Source: Shewanella intestini (lineage in GTDB: Bacteria; Pseudomonadota; Gammaproteobacteria; Enterobacterales; Shewanellaceae). Taken from it: 64,000 nucleotides of DNA. The translations under genes and the position numbers were made by a program. Where the stretch lies: assembly GCF_018221465.1 (NCBI RefSeq), contig NZ_JAAIKR010000017.1, positions 1 to 64,000 on the forward strand, written 5' to 3'. This document shows, piece after piece, positions 29,456-40,530 of this stretch (positions are counted from its first letter, which is position 1; each line of letters starts with the position of its first letter). Below the pieces are notes generated by a model. That model made no database searches, had not been told where the DNA came from, and worked only from the letters and a program-made list of their open reading frames with translations.

Positions 29456-32400
29456 ATGCTTAAATTAATTCAATCAAATCAAATGGAAGTTTTATCGGCG
29501 CATCTAGCTAATTTTATCGCCACCCCACTTCCAAATACGCCTTTACTCAGTAACGAATCGATTTTGGTGCAAAGCCCTGGCATGTCGACGTGGTTACGGC
29601 TTGAAATTGCAAAACATAACCATATTGCTGCAGGATTAACATTCCCTTTACCGTCAAGTTTTACTTGGCAGTTATGCCACTTATTACTGCCTGATGTGCC
29701 CAAAGAAAATGCCTTTACCAAAGCGGCAATGACATGGAAGCTACTTGATTTACTCCCCAGCTTATTAAACGACACTGATTATGCGCCGCTGAGTCAGTAC
29801 CTTGACTTGCCCGCTGAAATTACTGATGAAGCCCTTGCGAATATCGACGGGGTAAAGTTGTATCAATTATGTGGCCGCATTGCCGATATTTTTGACCAAT
29901 ATTTAGTGTTTCGCCCCGACTGGATCCAATGTTGGGAGCAACAGCAGCCGCTCACTGAATTAGCGCCAAATTTAACATTAGATGCTAACCAGCAATGGCA
30001 ACCTAAACTTTGGCGTGCATTAATCGACTACAACCAACATCAACTCAATGCCAGTGTATATCACCGCGCAAACTTACATGCTGACTTAATTCAAGCACTA
30101 AACAACCCCGACTCAGACATAAGCGAGTTGCCAAAACGATTGTTTGTATTTGGTATTTCGTCAATGCCGCCGCAAACTTTAGACGTGTTGTATCACCTTG
30201 CAAAGCGTATCGATGTGATTATATTGGCGTTAAGCCCATGCCAGCATTATTGGGGCGATATTGTCGACCCTAAAGTGCGCGCCAGAATGTCATTGCAATA
30301 CGCCAACAAAAAACAACTGCAACAAGACTGGGAAGCTTGCCTTGAAGTCGGTAACCCGCTGCTGGCCAATAACGGTAAAATGGGGCGCGAATTATTAGAC
30401 TTAATGTTGAGTTTGCCAGAAGATCACACCGACTTTGGTGACGATTGTTATATTGAGCCGCAGCCGAATAATCTCCTTCATGGGGTGCAATATGATATTT
30501 TACAAATGGAAACATTAGGCCAAGCACTCGGCCCTGATGCAGACATTTATCATCAGGTGCAATTAAGACGCCCACTGCAAGCTAATGACAACTCAATTAC
30601 CCTGCGCAGCTGTCACAGCCCACTGCGTGAAGTTGAAACCTTACACGACCATATTTTAGGGCTTTTAGCACAAGATGAGACGCTAAGCCCTAAAGACATT
30701 GTAATAATGCTGCCTGATGTCGCCGCTTATGCTCCCTATATTGATGCTGTTTTCAGCACTGCCAATAGCCAGCCATTTAGCGCGCAACATCCAAATAACG
30801 CAACATCTCAAAACACAGGCAACCGCTACATACCTTACGCCATTGCCGATAGAGGCGCAGCGCAAGAGTCGCCATTAATTAATAGCTTTTTAAGTTTATT
30901 AAACATCAATCAAAGCCGCTTTGGGTTAACTGAAATTATTGGCATTTTAGAAGTGCCCGCCATTTTGCGCCGCTTTGGATTAGATGATGAAGATTTACAG
31001 TTAATCCGCCGTTGGTTAGACAGCGCTAACGTGCGCTGGGGACGAGATGCCAACAGCCGAAGTGAACTTGGATTACACAGCTTTAGTCAAAATTCATGGG
31101 CATTTGGTATTCGCCGTTTAATCCTCGGTTATGCCATGAATGACGATGCCGACATTTATCATGACACCTTATTAGTTGCCGGCGTTGAGGGGCAATCAGC
31201 ACAAGCATTAGGTAAACTACTTAACTTTTTAGAAAAGATAGACCATTATCACAATGCTTTTTTACAGCCTCAAAAAACACGTAAACTATTATCATTACTG
31301 ACTTTATTGCTTGAAGATTTTTATGAAGCCATTGATGACGAACAGCAACAACTGCAAACCATTCGAGAAGCGCTAAGCAGCCTTGACACGGAACTGTTTG
31401 AAGCCGGCCATCCACTTGATAATGAAGATAATACCAATTTATCCCTGACGCTAAACGCCCTCACAGCGCATCGCCAACTCGATATTGAAATATTAAGACA
31501 ATGGTTTACTCAGCGTCTAACTGAGTCGCGGGTTGGCCAGCGTTACTTAGCTGGTAGCATCAACTTTTGTACCTTGATGCCAATGCGCTCAATCCCTTTT
31601 AAAGTGGTGTGTTTGTTAGGCATGAATGACGGGGTTTACCCTCGGGTTCAGCATCCTGTTGGCTTTGATTTAATGGCGCACTTTGGCCCAATAAAAGGTG
31701 ACCGTTCTCGTCGTCTCGACGACCGCTATTTATTTTTAGAAGCTTTATTATCTGCCCGTGAACAATTATATATCAGCTTTATTGGTCACAGTGAACGTGA
31801 CAACACTGAACGTTTACCTTCTATGCTAGTGTCTGAGCTAATTGAGTTTGTGCAAATGAGTTACTTGCCCCTATCGCAAGTCAGTAAACTTGAGCAGTGC
31901 ACTAACACCGATATACTTGGTTATATTGAGCAATTAGATAACGCCGTTTATCAGCAATTGATTATTGCCCAGCCACTGCAACCATTTGATAAAAGGCTTT
32001 ATACGCCATCTGGCGACCACAATAGCAAACAAAGTTTTAATCCTCAGTGGTGTCCTCCGAGTAACAACACTTTGCAAGAACAAGCTTTTTTAGCCGCAAA
32101 CCAACGCATTGTGGTTGATGAACACCACACCGACACCTTGGCGTTAAACGGGCAAACAGAGATTGAACTTAGCGCCTTAATGCGCTTTTATCGCCACCCT
32201 GCGCAATACTTTTTTAACCGCACTTTACATGTTGATTTGGCGCTGCAAGTAGAAGCAGATGATAACGATGAGCCATTTGAATTAGACGGTTTAGGGCGTT
32301 ACTTAATTTTGTCGCAATTAATTGATAGCGCATTATTAGACCTCAAAGGCCACATTGAGCCGCAACTATTGGCATCATTAAAAGCCAGTGGTGAACTACC

Positions 32401-33238
32401 AATGGCACCATTTGATGATTTGTTGCTCGAAAAATTTACTAAAGATGTCGCCCCTTTAGTTAACCGCGTGCAATATCTGCGTGAAGAACAGCCACTTGAA
32501 ACCGTAAATGTTGAGCTGCAATGCCAAGTGGATATCGGCATTACTGATGAACATATGACTAATTTAACGGTCTTTGGCAGAATTGATAACGTGTCGCCCA
32601 AAGGTTTGGTTAACTACCGTCCAGGTCGTGCCCACGGCCGCGACTTAATTCAAATGTATTTACGTCATTTATGTTTAAATGCCATGGGCGTTAATAAGCA
32701 CAGTTATTTAATTGATATTAATGATTTTCATAGCTTTGCACCGTTAACTACCCCGCAAGCATTAGCGCAACTATCGCGCTTTATTCGCGTGTTTGTTGAT
32801 GGTCAGTCTCGGGCAATATGCCTACCACCACGCACCAGCTTTGTTTATGCTCAAACAGAAGGTGAACACCCTGAAAAGCTGCAACAAGCAAAAGCTCAAT
32901 GGTCCAGTAGTCAGTCAGTTTATGTCGAAGGGCAAGACCCGCATAATCGACGTTTATTTGCCTTTCCAGATAGCTTTAGTCAAACCCAATTTGGCGGCTT
33001 AGTTGAGCATTTATTAGCGCCGATGATCAGCTTGTATCAGCACGCACCGTTAGCCCAATTAGATGCCTTTGTCACTGAAACCGCCATTGAGCAACTTGCG
33101 AATGTCATAAACCAGCAAACCAGCAACAAAGCGAATAAACCCGCTAACAAAAATAGCCCCATAAAGACTAATCAACATAGTCATGTGACTCACATTGATG
33201 ATGTAAAAAAAGCCACTGGCCCTGAAGGAGTTGCATAA
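29456..33238 (+). CDS. recC: Exodeoxyribonuclease V gamma subunit
   Basis: The chi-recognition subunit of RecBCD, which processes double-strand ends for recombination and degrades foreign linear DNA. The 1260-residue protein has the RecC layout: an N-terminal inactive helicase region (EVLSAHLANFIATP, LVQSPGMSTWLRLEIA), RSIPFKVVCLLGMNDGVYPR in the middle, and a C-terminal inactive nuclease fold. The last ~40 residues are Asn/Lys-rich and low complexity, beyond the usual end. Its stop overlaps the recB start (TAATG). There is no ptrA between recC and recB, unlike E. coli. Confidence 0.96.
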   Translation: MLKLIQSNQMEVLSAHLANFIATPLPNTPLLSNESILVQSPGMSTWLRLEIAKHNHIAAGLTFPLPSSFTWQLCHLLLPDVPKENAFTKAAMTWKLLDLLPSLLNDTDYAPLSQYLDLPAEITDEALANIDGVKLYQLCGRIADIFDQYLVFRPDWIQCWEQQQPLTELAPNLTLDANQQWQPKLWRALIDYNQHQLNASVYHRANLHADLIQALNNPDSDISELPKRLFVFGISSMPPQTLDVLYHLAKRIDVIILALSPCQHYWGDIVDPKVRARMSLQYANKKQLQQDWEACLEVGNPLLANNGKMGRELLDLMLSLPEDHTDFGDDCYIEPQPNNLLHGVQYDILQMETLGQALGPDADIYHQVQLRRPLQANDNSITLRSCHSPLREVETLHDHILGLLAQDETLSPKDIVIMLPDVAAYAPYIDAVFSTANSQPFSAQHPNNATSQNTGNRYIPYAIADRGAAQESPLINSFLSLLNINQSRFGLTEIIGILEVPAILRRFGLDDEDLQLIRRWLDSANVRWGRDANSRSELGLHSFSQNSWAFGIRRLILGYAMNDDADIYHDTLLVAGVEGQSAQALGKLLNFLEKIDHYHNAFLQPQKTRKLLSLLTLLLEDFYEAIDDEQQQLQTIREALSSLDTELFEAGHPLDNEDNTNLSLTLNALTAHRQLDIEILRQWFTQRLTESRVGQRYLAGSINFCTLMPMRSIPFKVVCLLGMNDGVYPRVQHPVGFDLMAHFGPIKGDRSRRLDDRYLFLEALLSAREQLYISFIGHSERDNTERLPSMLVSELIEFVQMSYLPLSQVSKLEQCTNTDILGYIEQLDNAVYQQLIIAQPLQPFDKRLYTPSGDHNSKQSFNPQWCPPSNNTLQEQAFLAANQRIVVDEHHTDTLALNGQTEIELSALMRFYRHPAQYFFNRTLHVDLALQVEADDNDEPFELDGLGRYLILSQLIDSALLDLKGHIEPQLLASLKASGELPMAPFDDLLLEKFTKDVAPLVNRVQYLREEQPLETVNVELQCQVDIGITDEHMTNLTVFGRIDNVSPKGLVNYRPGRAHGRDLIQMYLRHLCLNAMGVNKHSYLIDINDFHSFAPLTTPQALAQLSRFIRVFVDGQSRAICLPPRTSFVYAQTEGEHPEKLQQAKAQWSSSQSVYVEGQDPHNRRLFAFPDSFSQTQFGGLVEHLLAPMISLYQHAPLAQLDAFVTETAIEQLANVINQQTSNKANKPANKNSPIKTNQHSHVTHIDDVKKATGPEGVA

Positions 33239-36200
33239 TGAATACCCATACTGTCTCGCCTTTGCAGCCAATTTCATTACCATTTAACGGTTCAAGCTTA
33301 ATTGAAGCCAGTGCTGGCACAGGCAAAACGTACACTATTTCGGGGTTATACCTGCGATTATTACTCGGCCATGGTGGCCAATCGCCGCTCAGTTGTGAGC
33401 AAATTTTGGTGGTTACCTTTACCAACGCGGCCACACAAGAGCTTCGCGATAGGATCCGAAAACGGATTCAACAAGCCTTTAAACGCTTTATTGGACTACC
33501 AACAAACGATGAGTTTATTGAACAACTTTACCAACAAACACCTGAAGAAGAGCGCAGCACCGCATTAAAGCGCTTTGATCTCGCCTTAAAAACCCTAGAT
33601 GAAGCAGCCATTTATACCATTCATGGTTTTTGTCAGCGGGTCTTAAGTGACATGGCTTTTGAGTCATCGTTGTTGTTTGAGTCAGAATTTACTTTAGATG
33701 ATAGCGAATACTTACATCATGCTGTGCGCGATTTTTGGCGCGAGGTTTGCTATTCATTGTCGCCCACCATTGCCGGCTTGGTCAGTAACCACATTGCGAC
33801 GCCGGATTTATTGGCGCACAAATTACGACCATTACTCGGGGCTGCACAAGCAAAGCTCACTATCACGCCAAGCCAATTTATTGAGCTCAGTGAAAACCTT
33901 GTCAGCAGCATCAATCGCTTTAAAAAGAGTTGGATTGATGAGCAAGCACAAACCTATGAATTACTCATTTCATTACCGTTAAACGGGGTGCGTTTTGGCA
34001 AAAAAGCTGACGGCTACCCCAAATTACAACTCCAGTTCGAACAACTGAGCCTTTGGGCTGAACATGGTCAAGGATTACCACCGAGCAAAGCACTTGAACA
34101 ACTTGCGTTATCTGGGCTAAAACTCAATAAAGGCGGTGAAATTCCCACCAAAGAACAAGCGCCTTTGCTTGATCAAATTGAACGCTTATCAAGCGCCATT
34201 ACCGAAATTATTCCCGCGTTTTTAGTACGAGCCCAGCAAGGCATAAAACAACGCTTTAATGAACAAAAACAACAACGCAATTTAATGACGCCCGATGACT
34301 TATTAGTCACCTTAGCCAATGCAATAGATACCCAAGGTAGTCAGTTAAGCCAAGCCATTGCTAAGCGTTTTCCTATTGCGTTAATTGATGAGTTTCAAGA
34401 CACCGACCCGCTACAATTTAAAATATTTAATCAGGTATATCAGCCAATAGATGCTAACAGCTTACCAAGCACTGCAGTAAGTAACACTTCTGCATTAGGG
34501 TTATTGATGATCGGCGACCCTAAACAGGCAATTTATGCGTTTCGCGGCGCAGATATTTACACCTATATTGCTGCTAGAAATCAAACTCAAGCGCGCTTTA
34601 ATCTCGCGACAAATTATCGCTCATCAGCTGGGCTGGTTCATGCAGTCAATGCCATATTTAACCAACACCACGACCCATTTATCAACCAAGCCATCCCGTT
34701 TGATTTAGTTAACACGCCACCAAGCGCGGCAAATAAAGTGATTATTGAGTCGCCAAGCCATCAGCAAGCTCAAGCAACTCAAACTGAGAATAATAACGCG
34801 GCGCTGCAAATTCGATTATTAGCAGAGCACAAAGAAAACGGCTTAAATAAAACCGATGCACGGCAAATGCTCAGCGATGATGCTGCTAATGAAATTGCCC
34901 GCTTACTAACGTTAGCGGCGCAAGGTAATTGCAACATTAACGGCGCAGCACTGCGAGCTAAAGATATTGCGGTGTTAGTGAGAGATCGCAATGAAGCCGC
35001 AGTAATAAAAGTAGCATTAACTGAGCGTCAAATTGGCGCGGTATTCTTAAGTCGCGATAGCGTATTTAACACCAATGAAGCCGCTGAAGTTGCGTTATTA
35101 CTGCATGCATTAGCTGCCCCCAAAGACGAGCGAAAACTACGCGCGGCGCTAGCAACGCAACTGTTTGGTTATAACGCCGAGCAAATACATCAATTTAATC
35201 AACACGAAGCAGTCCGTCAGCAGTTGCTTGACCAATTTATGCAATGGCATGAACTGTGGTTACATCGCGGCGTGATGCCAGCATTACTGCGCTTAGCTAG
35301 TGACACTCACTTAGTGTCAAGGTTATTAAGCCAAGCAGAGCCAGCACAAAATGACAGCTTAACGGATGATGATGACGACAACTTAACCGACAACAGCGGT
35401 GAACGCCGTCTAACAGACTTTCGCCACCTGAGTGAGTTGCTGCAACAAAAAGCCACTGAGCTTGATGGTAGCAGCGCATTAATCAATTGGTTTGAGCAGC
35501 AACTCATTGATGCCAGCGGCCAAGATGAACAACAATTACGCTTAGAAAGCGAACAAAACCTTGTTCAAATTGTCACCATTCATAAATCTAAAGGTTTAGA
35601 GTATCCAGTGTGTTTTGTGCCGTTTATCAGCTTAGCCAGAAGCAGTTCACGCCGCCCTGACCCACTGCTTTATCATGATGACACTCAACTCGTTTGGGAC
35701 TTAAATGGGACTGACGAGGGCTGGGATAAACACAAACAAGAAGTGCTTGCTGAAGATTTACGCCTGCTTTATGTCGCGCTTACTCGCCCGGTTTATCGTT
35801 GTTACATGGGAATTGCCAACCAATCACGGCAGCTAAAAGCGGGCATTAGCAGTCAGTTATACCAAACAGGTATTGGTTACTTACTGGGGATTACCGACAA
35901 AAGTTGCACGATTGAGGATATTGTCAATCGCACTCAAGCACTGGCGCAATTAGACTGCATCGATGTATCATTAATTGAAGCATGCGCCGCAACCGCCCTT
36001 ACTATCAATGCAACTAATAACATCAATTATTGCGCAAAACCGCTAACACGCGGCCACAGTACACCATGGCGCGTAGGCAGTTATTCAGGATTGGTAAAAC
36101 ATTTACCCCACGAAAAGACTCAGCCCGGCGCTGATGATGAAGATTTTAGCCAAGAAACCAATCCGCTACTAAACGTGGAAAATGACAATGTTGATGCGGT

Positions 36201-36975
36201 TGAATTTAATCGCTTTAGTTTTGAGCGCGGCGCAAATGCAGGTAGTTTTATGCATTTAGTGATGGAGTTATTTGACTTCACACAAGCAGAAACTCAACTG
36301 CAAGATGCCATTATTAACGCCATGAAACAATATGGTTTCGACACCGATATCTGGTTAGCCCCATTACATGAATGGTATCAACAAATTCTAACCACGCCGT
36401 TGCCACTAAATGAACAACACAATATTTACCTTGCTAATTTAGCTCCACAACAAGTGCTAGTTGAAATGGAGTTTTATTTACCGTTAACTCAATTAAAAGC
36501 CAATGACCTCAATCAATTACTGACTCAATATGGCTATGAAGCAGGTTTTAGTTTCGACACATTAAAAGGAATGCTAAAAGGCTTTATTGATTTAACCTTT
36601 GAATACCAAGGCAAATATTATATTGCTGATTACAAATCTAATCATTTAGGCGACACTTTTGATGCTTACCATCTGGGCGCATTATCAAAGGCAATCAACA
36701 GCCACCGCTATAACTTACAGTACATTTTGTACACCTTAGCACTGCATCGATTCCTTAAATTACGTTTGCCTCAATACCAATACCACACGCATATGGGCGG
36801 TAGTTATTACTTATTTTTACGGGGAATGACGCCATCACATCCGGGCAGCGGGGTATTTTACGATTTACCACCACAGCAACTCATAGAACAATTAGATGCG
36901 CTATTTACCACGCCCGACACTATCAATAGCCTTGTAGGCAATACTAGCTCAGTACAAGGAGTAAGCACATGTTAA
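33238..36975 (+). CDS. recB: Exodeoxyribonuclease V beta subunit
   Basis: Helicase-nuclease subunit of RecBCD. The 1245-residue protein starts with the UvrD-type helicase (Walker A EASAGTGKTYTI near residue 22; LIDEFQDTDPLQF as Walker B; GDPKQAIYAFRGAD as motif III). The C-terminal RecB nuclease has its metal/catalytic motif in YYIADYKSNHLG (about residues 1127-1138). Its ATG has AAGGAG ahead and overlaps the recC stop by one base; its 3' end overlaps recD by seven bases. Confidence 0.96.
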   Translation: MNTHTVSPLQPISLPFNGSSLIEASAGTGKTYTISGLYLRLLLGHGGQSPLSCEQILVVTFTNAATQELRDRIRKRIQQAFKRFIGLPTNDEFIEQLYQQTPEEERSTALKRFDLALKTLDEAAIYTIHGFCQRVLSDMAFESSLLFESEFTLDDSEYLHHAVRDFWREVCYSLSPTIAGLVSNHIATPDLLAHKLRPLLGAAQAKLTITPSQFIELSENLVSSINRFKKSWIDEQAQTYELLISLPLNGVRFGKKADGYPKLQLQFEQLSLWAEHGQGLPPSKALEQLALSGLKLNKGGEIPTKEQAPLLDQIERLSSAITEIIPAFLVRAQQGIKQRFNEQKQQRNLMTPDDLLVTLANAIDTQGSQLSQAIAKRFPIALIDEFQDTDPLQFKIFNQVYQPIDANSLPSTAVSNTSALGLLMIGDPKQAIYAFRGADIYTYIAARNQTQARFNLATNYRSSAGLVHAVNAIFNQHHDPFINQAIPFDLVNTPPSAANKVIIESPSHQQAQATQTENNNAALQIRLLAEHKENGLNKTDARQMLSDDAANEIARLLTLAAQGNCNINGAALRAKDIAVLVRDRNEAAVIKVALTERQIGAVFLSRDSVFNTNEAAEVALLLHALAAPKDERKLRAALATQLFGYNAEQIHQFNQHEAVRQQLLDQFMQWHELWLHRGVMPALLRLASDTHLVSRLLSQAEPAQNDSLTDDDDDNLTDNSGERRLTDFRHLSELLQQKATELDGSSALINWFEQQLIDASGQDEQQLRLESEQNLVQIVTIHKSKGLEYPVCFVPFISLARSSSRRPDPLLYHDDTQLVWDLNGTDEGWDKHKQEVLAEDLRLLYVALTRPVYRCYMGIANQSRQLKAGISSQLYQTGIGYLLGITDKSCTIEDIVNRTQALAQLDCIDVSLIEACAATALTINATNNINYCAKPLTRGHSTPWRVGSYSGLVKHLPHEKTQPGADDEDFSQETNPLLNVENDNVDAVEFNRFSFERGANAGSFMHLVMELFDFTQAETQLQDAIINAMKQYGFDTDIWLAPLHEWYQQILTTPLPLNEQHNIYLANLAPQQVLVEMEFYLPLTQLKANDLNQLLTQYGYEAGFSFDTLKGMLKGFIDLTFEYQGKYYIADYKSNHLGDTFDAYHLGALSKAINSHRYNLQYILYTLALHRFLKLRLPQYQYHTHMGGSYYLFLRGMTPSHPGSGVFYDLPPQQLIEQLDALFTTPDTINSLVGNTSSVQGVSTC

Positions 36976-39086
36976 CGCTTAACATGCCAATAGCGGCATT
37001 GCTAAACCAATGGCAACAACAAGGCGTGTTGACATCACTTGATCGCCACTTTGCCATTGAGCTGTCTAAGCTAGAATCACAACATGCTCAAACCGATGAG
37101 TTAAACGCCCTATTTTTATTAATATGCGCCTTGTTGAGTCAAAAACTATCGAATCAACATACATGCTTAGTGATAAACAGTATTGATTTAGCTAATCCGA
37201 TGGGTGAAAACATTCATGGATATCATGCCGATAAGCCTTCAAGTTGCTGTCAAATCAACATCACTCATGGACAATTACTTACCACACTGTGCCAGTTTGA
37301 TGCCGTTGGCAGTTCTGGTGACAACAAGCCATTAATTTTAGACCTTGGACGATTGTATTTAAATAAGTATCACCATTTTGAAATTAACGTCGCGGCAAAA
37401 TTACGTCAATTAGCCAGCCACTCGTTTAGCCCAGATATCAACATCACTCGTGATTATTTAACGATGTTATTTCCAGCAGAAACGACAACACGTCAACAAC
37501 CCGTATTAAATTGGCAAAAAATAGCCACGGCAACAGCGCTAACTAAAGCCTTAGCGGTGATCACTGGCGGCCCGGGCACGGGTAAAACGACCACCGTAAC
37601 CAAATTATTATTGTTACTGCTAACTCAATCGCCGCTTACCCTGCGTTTAGTTGCGCCAACCGGCAAAGCCGCGGCAAGATTAAGTGAGTCAATCAAAGCG
37701 TCAAAAGCACGCTTATTGCAACAACTCACTTCAGCCAATGATGGTAGTGAAGCAAATAATGTATTAATTAGCGCCCTAAACACCCTTCCAGAAGAAGCAT
37801 CGACACTACACCGTTTATTGGGCGTTATTCCGCAATCACATCAATTTAGGCACAATAAAACCAATCCATTACGTTTGGACTTATTAGTGGTTGATGAAGC
37901 CTCAATGGTGGATTTACCCATGATGCATAAACTGCTTGATGCGCTACCGAGCCATGCACGGTTAATTTTGTTAGGCGACCAAGACCAGTTAGCTTCAGTT
38001 GAGGCAGGTTCTGTATTGGCAGATATGTGTTTAGGGCTAAAAGCCAACGCTCAAGAGAGTAGCATTGACCCCTGGTTTATGCGTTACAGCCAGCAGCAAG
38101 CACAATTAATTGAAGCGCTGACAGGCAACAATGTCAGTCAATATCAACTACCCTCACAGGCTAGCAATACACATATAGCCAGTAATATGACCGACACAAC
38201 TGAGCAGCAACTAAGCAGTTTTGGTGACAGCTTATGTATGTTGCGCCATAGTCATCGTTTTGCTGGCGATGCGGGAATTGGCCGTCTTGCTAATGCCGTT
38301 AATCAAGGTGATATCGCTGCAATTTCAGCCGTATGGAATCATGGTTACAATGAGCTACATTGGTATGAGCATCAACATGTGCAGCAACAAGGTAAAGACC
38401 AACTTGTTGATTTTTCAGTGAGTGTTTATCGCCCCTATCTTGAAATGATCCAATATAATCAAAAGGTATTCACTGAAGCACTGAGCCTTGATGACAATGA
38501 ATCGCCTGAGCAAAATACGGCAATTTATACAGCTAATCAGATTATCGACAGTTTTAACCAATACCGCTTACTTTGCGCTATGCGCAGTGGCGAGTTTGGG
38601 ATTGATGGCATGAACGCCAGCTTAACATTAGGGCTACAACAAGCGCAGTTGATTAACCCTAATCAAGAGTTCTATTTAGGCCGGCCAATCATTATTCAAA
38701 GTAATGACTATAACCTCGGTTTGTTTAATGGCGATATTGGGTTAATTTTGCAAGATGAACAGCAACCTTCCCGGTTAATGGCGCATTTCATTCAAGCCGA
38801 TGGCAGCCTGTTAAAAGTGCTTCCAGCAAGGTTACCAAAACACGACAGCTGCTATGCAATGACAGTACATAAATCCCAAGGCAGTGAGTTTGACACCGTA
38901 GGATTTGTATTACCGCAACAGCCCAGCACCTCTCAATGGCAATTGCTGACCAAAGAGCTCGTTTATACCGCGATTACGCGTGCTAAAAATCATTTCTATT
39001 GTCTGGGTAATCAACGCGTATTTGAGCGAGCGTGTAAACAAGTCACTCATCGAAGTAGCGGCTTAGGCCAACGCTTATGGGGCTAA
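36969..39086 (+). CDS. recD: Exodeoxyribonuclease V alpha subunit
   Basis: The 5'-3' SF1B helicase subunit of RecBCD, 705 residues. Walker A is GGPGTGKTTTV (about 199), Walker B LLVVDEASMVDL and motif III LLGDQDQLASVEAG; the C-terminal UvrD_C_2 domain shows AMTVHKSQGSEFD and VYTAITRAK. A Gln/Ser-rich segment of about 50 residues after ADMCLGL looks longer than in E. coli RecD. The ATG overlaps the recB end, with AAGGAG eight bases ahead, so the three subunits are co-translated. Confidence 0.95.
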   Translation: MLTLNMPIAALLNQWQQQGVLTSLDRHFAIELSKLESQHAQTDELNALFLLICALLSQKLSNQHTCLVINSIDLANPMGENIHGYHADKPSSCCQINITHGQLLTTLCQFDAVGSSGDNKPLILDLGRLYLNKYHHFEINVAAKLRQLASHSFSPDINITRDYLTMLFPAETTTRQQPVLNWQKIATATALTKALAVITGGPGTGKTTTVTKLLLLLLTQSPLTLRLVAPTGKAAARLSESIKASKARLLQQLTSANDGSEANNVLISALNTLPEEASTLHRLLGVIPQSHQFRHNKTNPLRLDLLVVDEASMVDLPMMHKLLDALPSHARLILLGDQDQLASVEAGSVLADMCLGLKANAQESSIDPWFMRYSQQQAQLIEALTGNNVSQYQLPSQASNTHIASNMTDTTEQQLSSFGDSLCMLRHSHRFAGDAGIGRLANAVNQGDIAAISAVWNHGYNELHWYEHQHVQQQGKDQLVDFSVSVYRPYLEMIQYNQKVFTEALSLDDNESPEQNTAIYTANQIIDSFNQYRLLCAMRSGEFGIDGMNASLTLGLQQAQLINPNQEFYLGRPIIIQSNDYNLGLFNGDIGLILQDEQQPSRLMAHFIQADGSLLKVLPARLPKHDSCYAMTVHKSQGSEFDTVGFVLPQQPSTSQWQLLTKELVYTAITRAKNHFYCLGNQRVFERACKQVTHRSSGLGQRLWG

Positions 39087-39234
39087 GTTATCCCTTTTGA
39101 GATTAACATTTTCAATAAAATGGCTAGCCAAACTTGTACATTTAGGGCTTTGGTCTTTATCATAGCCCCACTTTTATCTTGCCCCTTCCGTTAATGGAAT
39201 CTTTTTGGGCTACTCGGTTTTTTAGGAGCGATTG

Positions 39235-40248
39235 ATGGCTAAAATCAATGTATTGTTATTATGTGGCGGCGGCGGTGCTGAGCATGATATTTCCCTTATG
39301 TCTGCCCGTTTTTTTACCGCGACATTAGCTCAACTGCCGCAATTTGAAGTATTAAAGGTTGAATTAAACAAGCAAGGTCAATACATCACCGAACAAGGTG
39401 AACATTGTGAAATCACCCATGAGCGCCAAATTCGTTATCACAATAGCGAGATACCGAGTTGGGAGATCGACTTTGCCCTGCCTTGTATACATGGCTACCC
39501 TGGTGAAACTGGCGATATTCAATCATTTTTTGATTTAATAAAACTGCCATACTTTGGTTGTGACGCTGAAGCATCCCGTAATTGCTTTAATAAAGTCACC
39601 GCAAAAATGTGGTTTAGTGCACTAGGGATCCCTAACACGCCGTATTTGTTTTTACACCAGTTTGACCAACAAGCCGTAGCAAACACTCAAGGCGCATTAG
39701 ATAAGTGGGGCTCGGTATTTATTAAAGCCGCTTCACAAGGCTCATCTGTTGGCTGTTATAAAATCGATACCTCTGAAGACATTGCAAGCACATTAGAGCA
39801 GGCATTTAGTTATTCTCCTTATGTGGTGGTTGAGAAAACCATTGTTGCCCGCGAACTTGAAGTGGCTGTATATGAGTATCAAGGACACGTTATTGCCACA
39901 AAACCTGGTGAAATAATTTGCGCCGATAATGCTTTTTATACTTTTGATGAAAAGTATGCGGATAACAGCCAAACACGAACTGATGTTGAAGCAAGAAACC
40001 TTACACACGATCAAATTGAACAAATTCAAGCCTATTCAATTAAAGTATTTAAAGGTATGAAACTGCGTCATCTCTCACGAATTGACTTCTTCTTAACCGA
40101 TGAAGGTGAAGTGCTACTGAACGAAATTAATACCTTTCCCGGCTCTACACCTATTTCTATGTTCCCCAAAATGATGCAGCACAATGGCCTTAGTTACGCA
40201 GATTTTCTAGTGGATGCCATTTCATCACAATGTCAACCTCGCCGATAA
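39235..40248 (+). CDS. ddl: D-alanine--D-alanine ligase
   Basis: ATP-grasp enzyme joining two D-alanines for the peptidoglycan stem peptide. 337 residues: [18 protein letters not shown] at the start, [10 protein letters not shown] as part of the ATP site, and [22 protein letters not shown] with the Mg-binding residues at the C-terminus. ATG 39235 has AGGAG six bases ahead and is preferred to TTG 39232. It is not within a mur-fts cluster, so this may be a second, DdlA-like copy. A terminator follows. Confidence 0.93.
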   Translation: MAKINVLLLCGGGGAEHDISLMSARFFTATLAQLPQFEVLKVELNKQGQYITEQGEHCEITHERQIRYHNSEIPSWEIDFALPCIHGYPGETGDIQSFFDLIKLPYFGCDAEASRNCFNKVTAKMWFSALGIPNTPYLFLHQFDQQAVANTQGALDKWGSVFIKAASQGSSVGCYKIDTSEDIASTLEQAFSYSPYVVVEKTIVARELEVAVYEYQGHVIATKPGEIICADNAFYTFDEKYADNSQTRTDVEARNLTHDQIEQIQAYSIKVFKGMKLRHLSRIDFFLTDEGEVLLNEINTFPGSTPISMFPKMMQHNGLSYADFLVDAISSQCQPRR

Positions 40249-40275
40249 CCACACATTGATTTAGTCGATTCAAAT

Positions 40276-40305
40276 AAAAACACCTGGTGAAGACTGGGTG
40301 TTTTT
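40276..40305 (+). terminator. Terminator after ddl
   Basis: A nine-bp stem (AAAAACACC with GGTGTTTTT) with a 12-base loop ends in a T6 run, about 30 bp after the stop. Confidence 0.85.
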
Positions 40306-40489
40306 TAGCTCGGAGCTGGTGCTGGCGAATGTGCTCACTTGCGCTGGCACTTTGCCCGTCAAATTATCAATCTAGAGCAACAAGCCTCCATTTTAGATAT
40401 TGTATTTTTACGCTTTAAGCCCCTCTTTAATAGACTCTTTCTGAATAATTTATCCCTTAAGCTTTCTCCGCCTAACTTACCCCAAAAAA

Positions 40490-40513
40490 AAAGGCCTGCA
40501 AATGCAGGCCTTT
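40490..40513 (-). terminator. Terminator of the nap operon
   Basis: An 11-bp GC-rich stem (40490-40500 with 40503-40513) with a two-base loop and T9 on the minus strand, 18 bp after the napC stop. Confidence 0.9.
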
Positions 40514-40530
40514 TAGAGTAGTTAGCGCAA

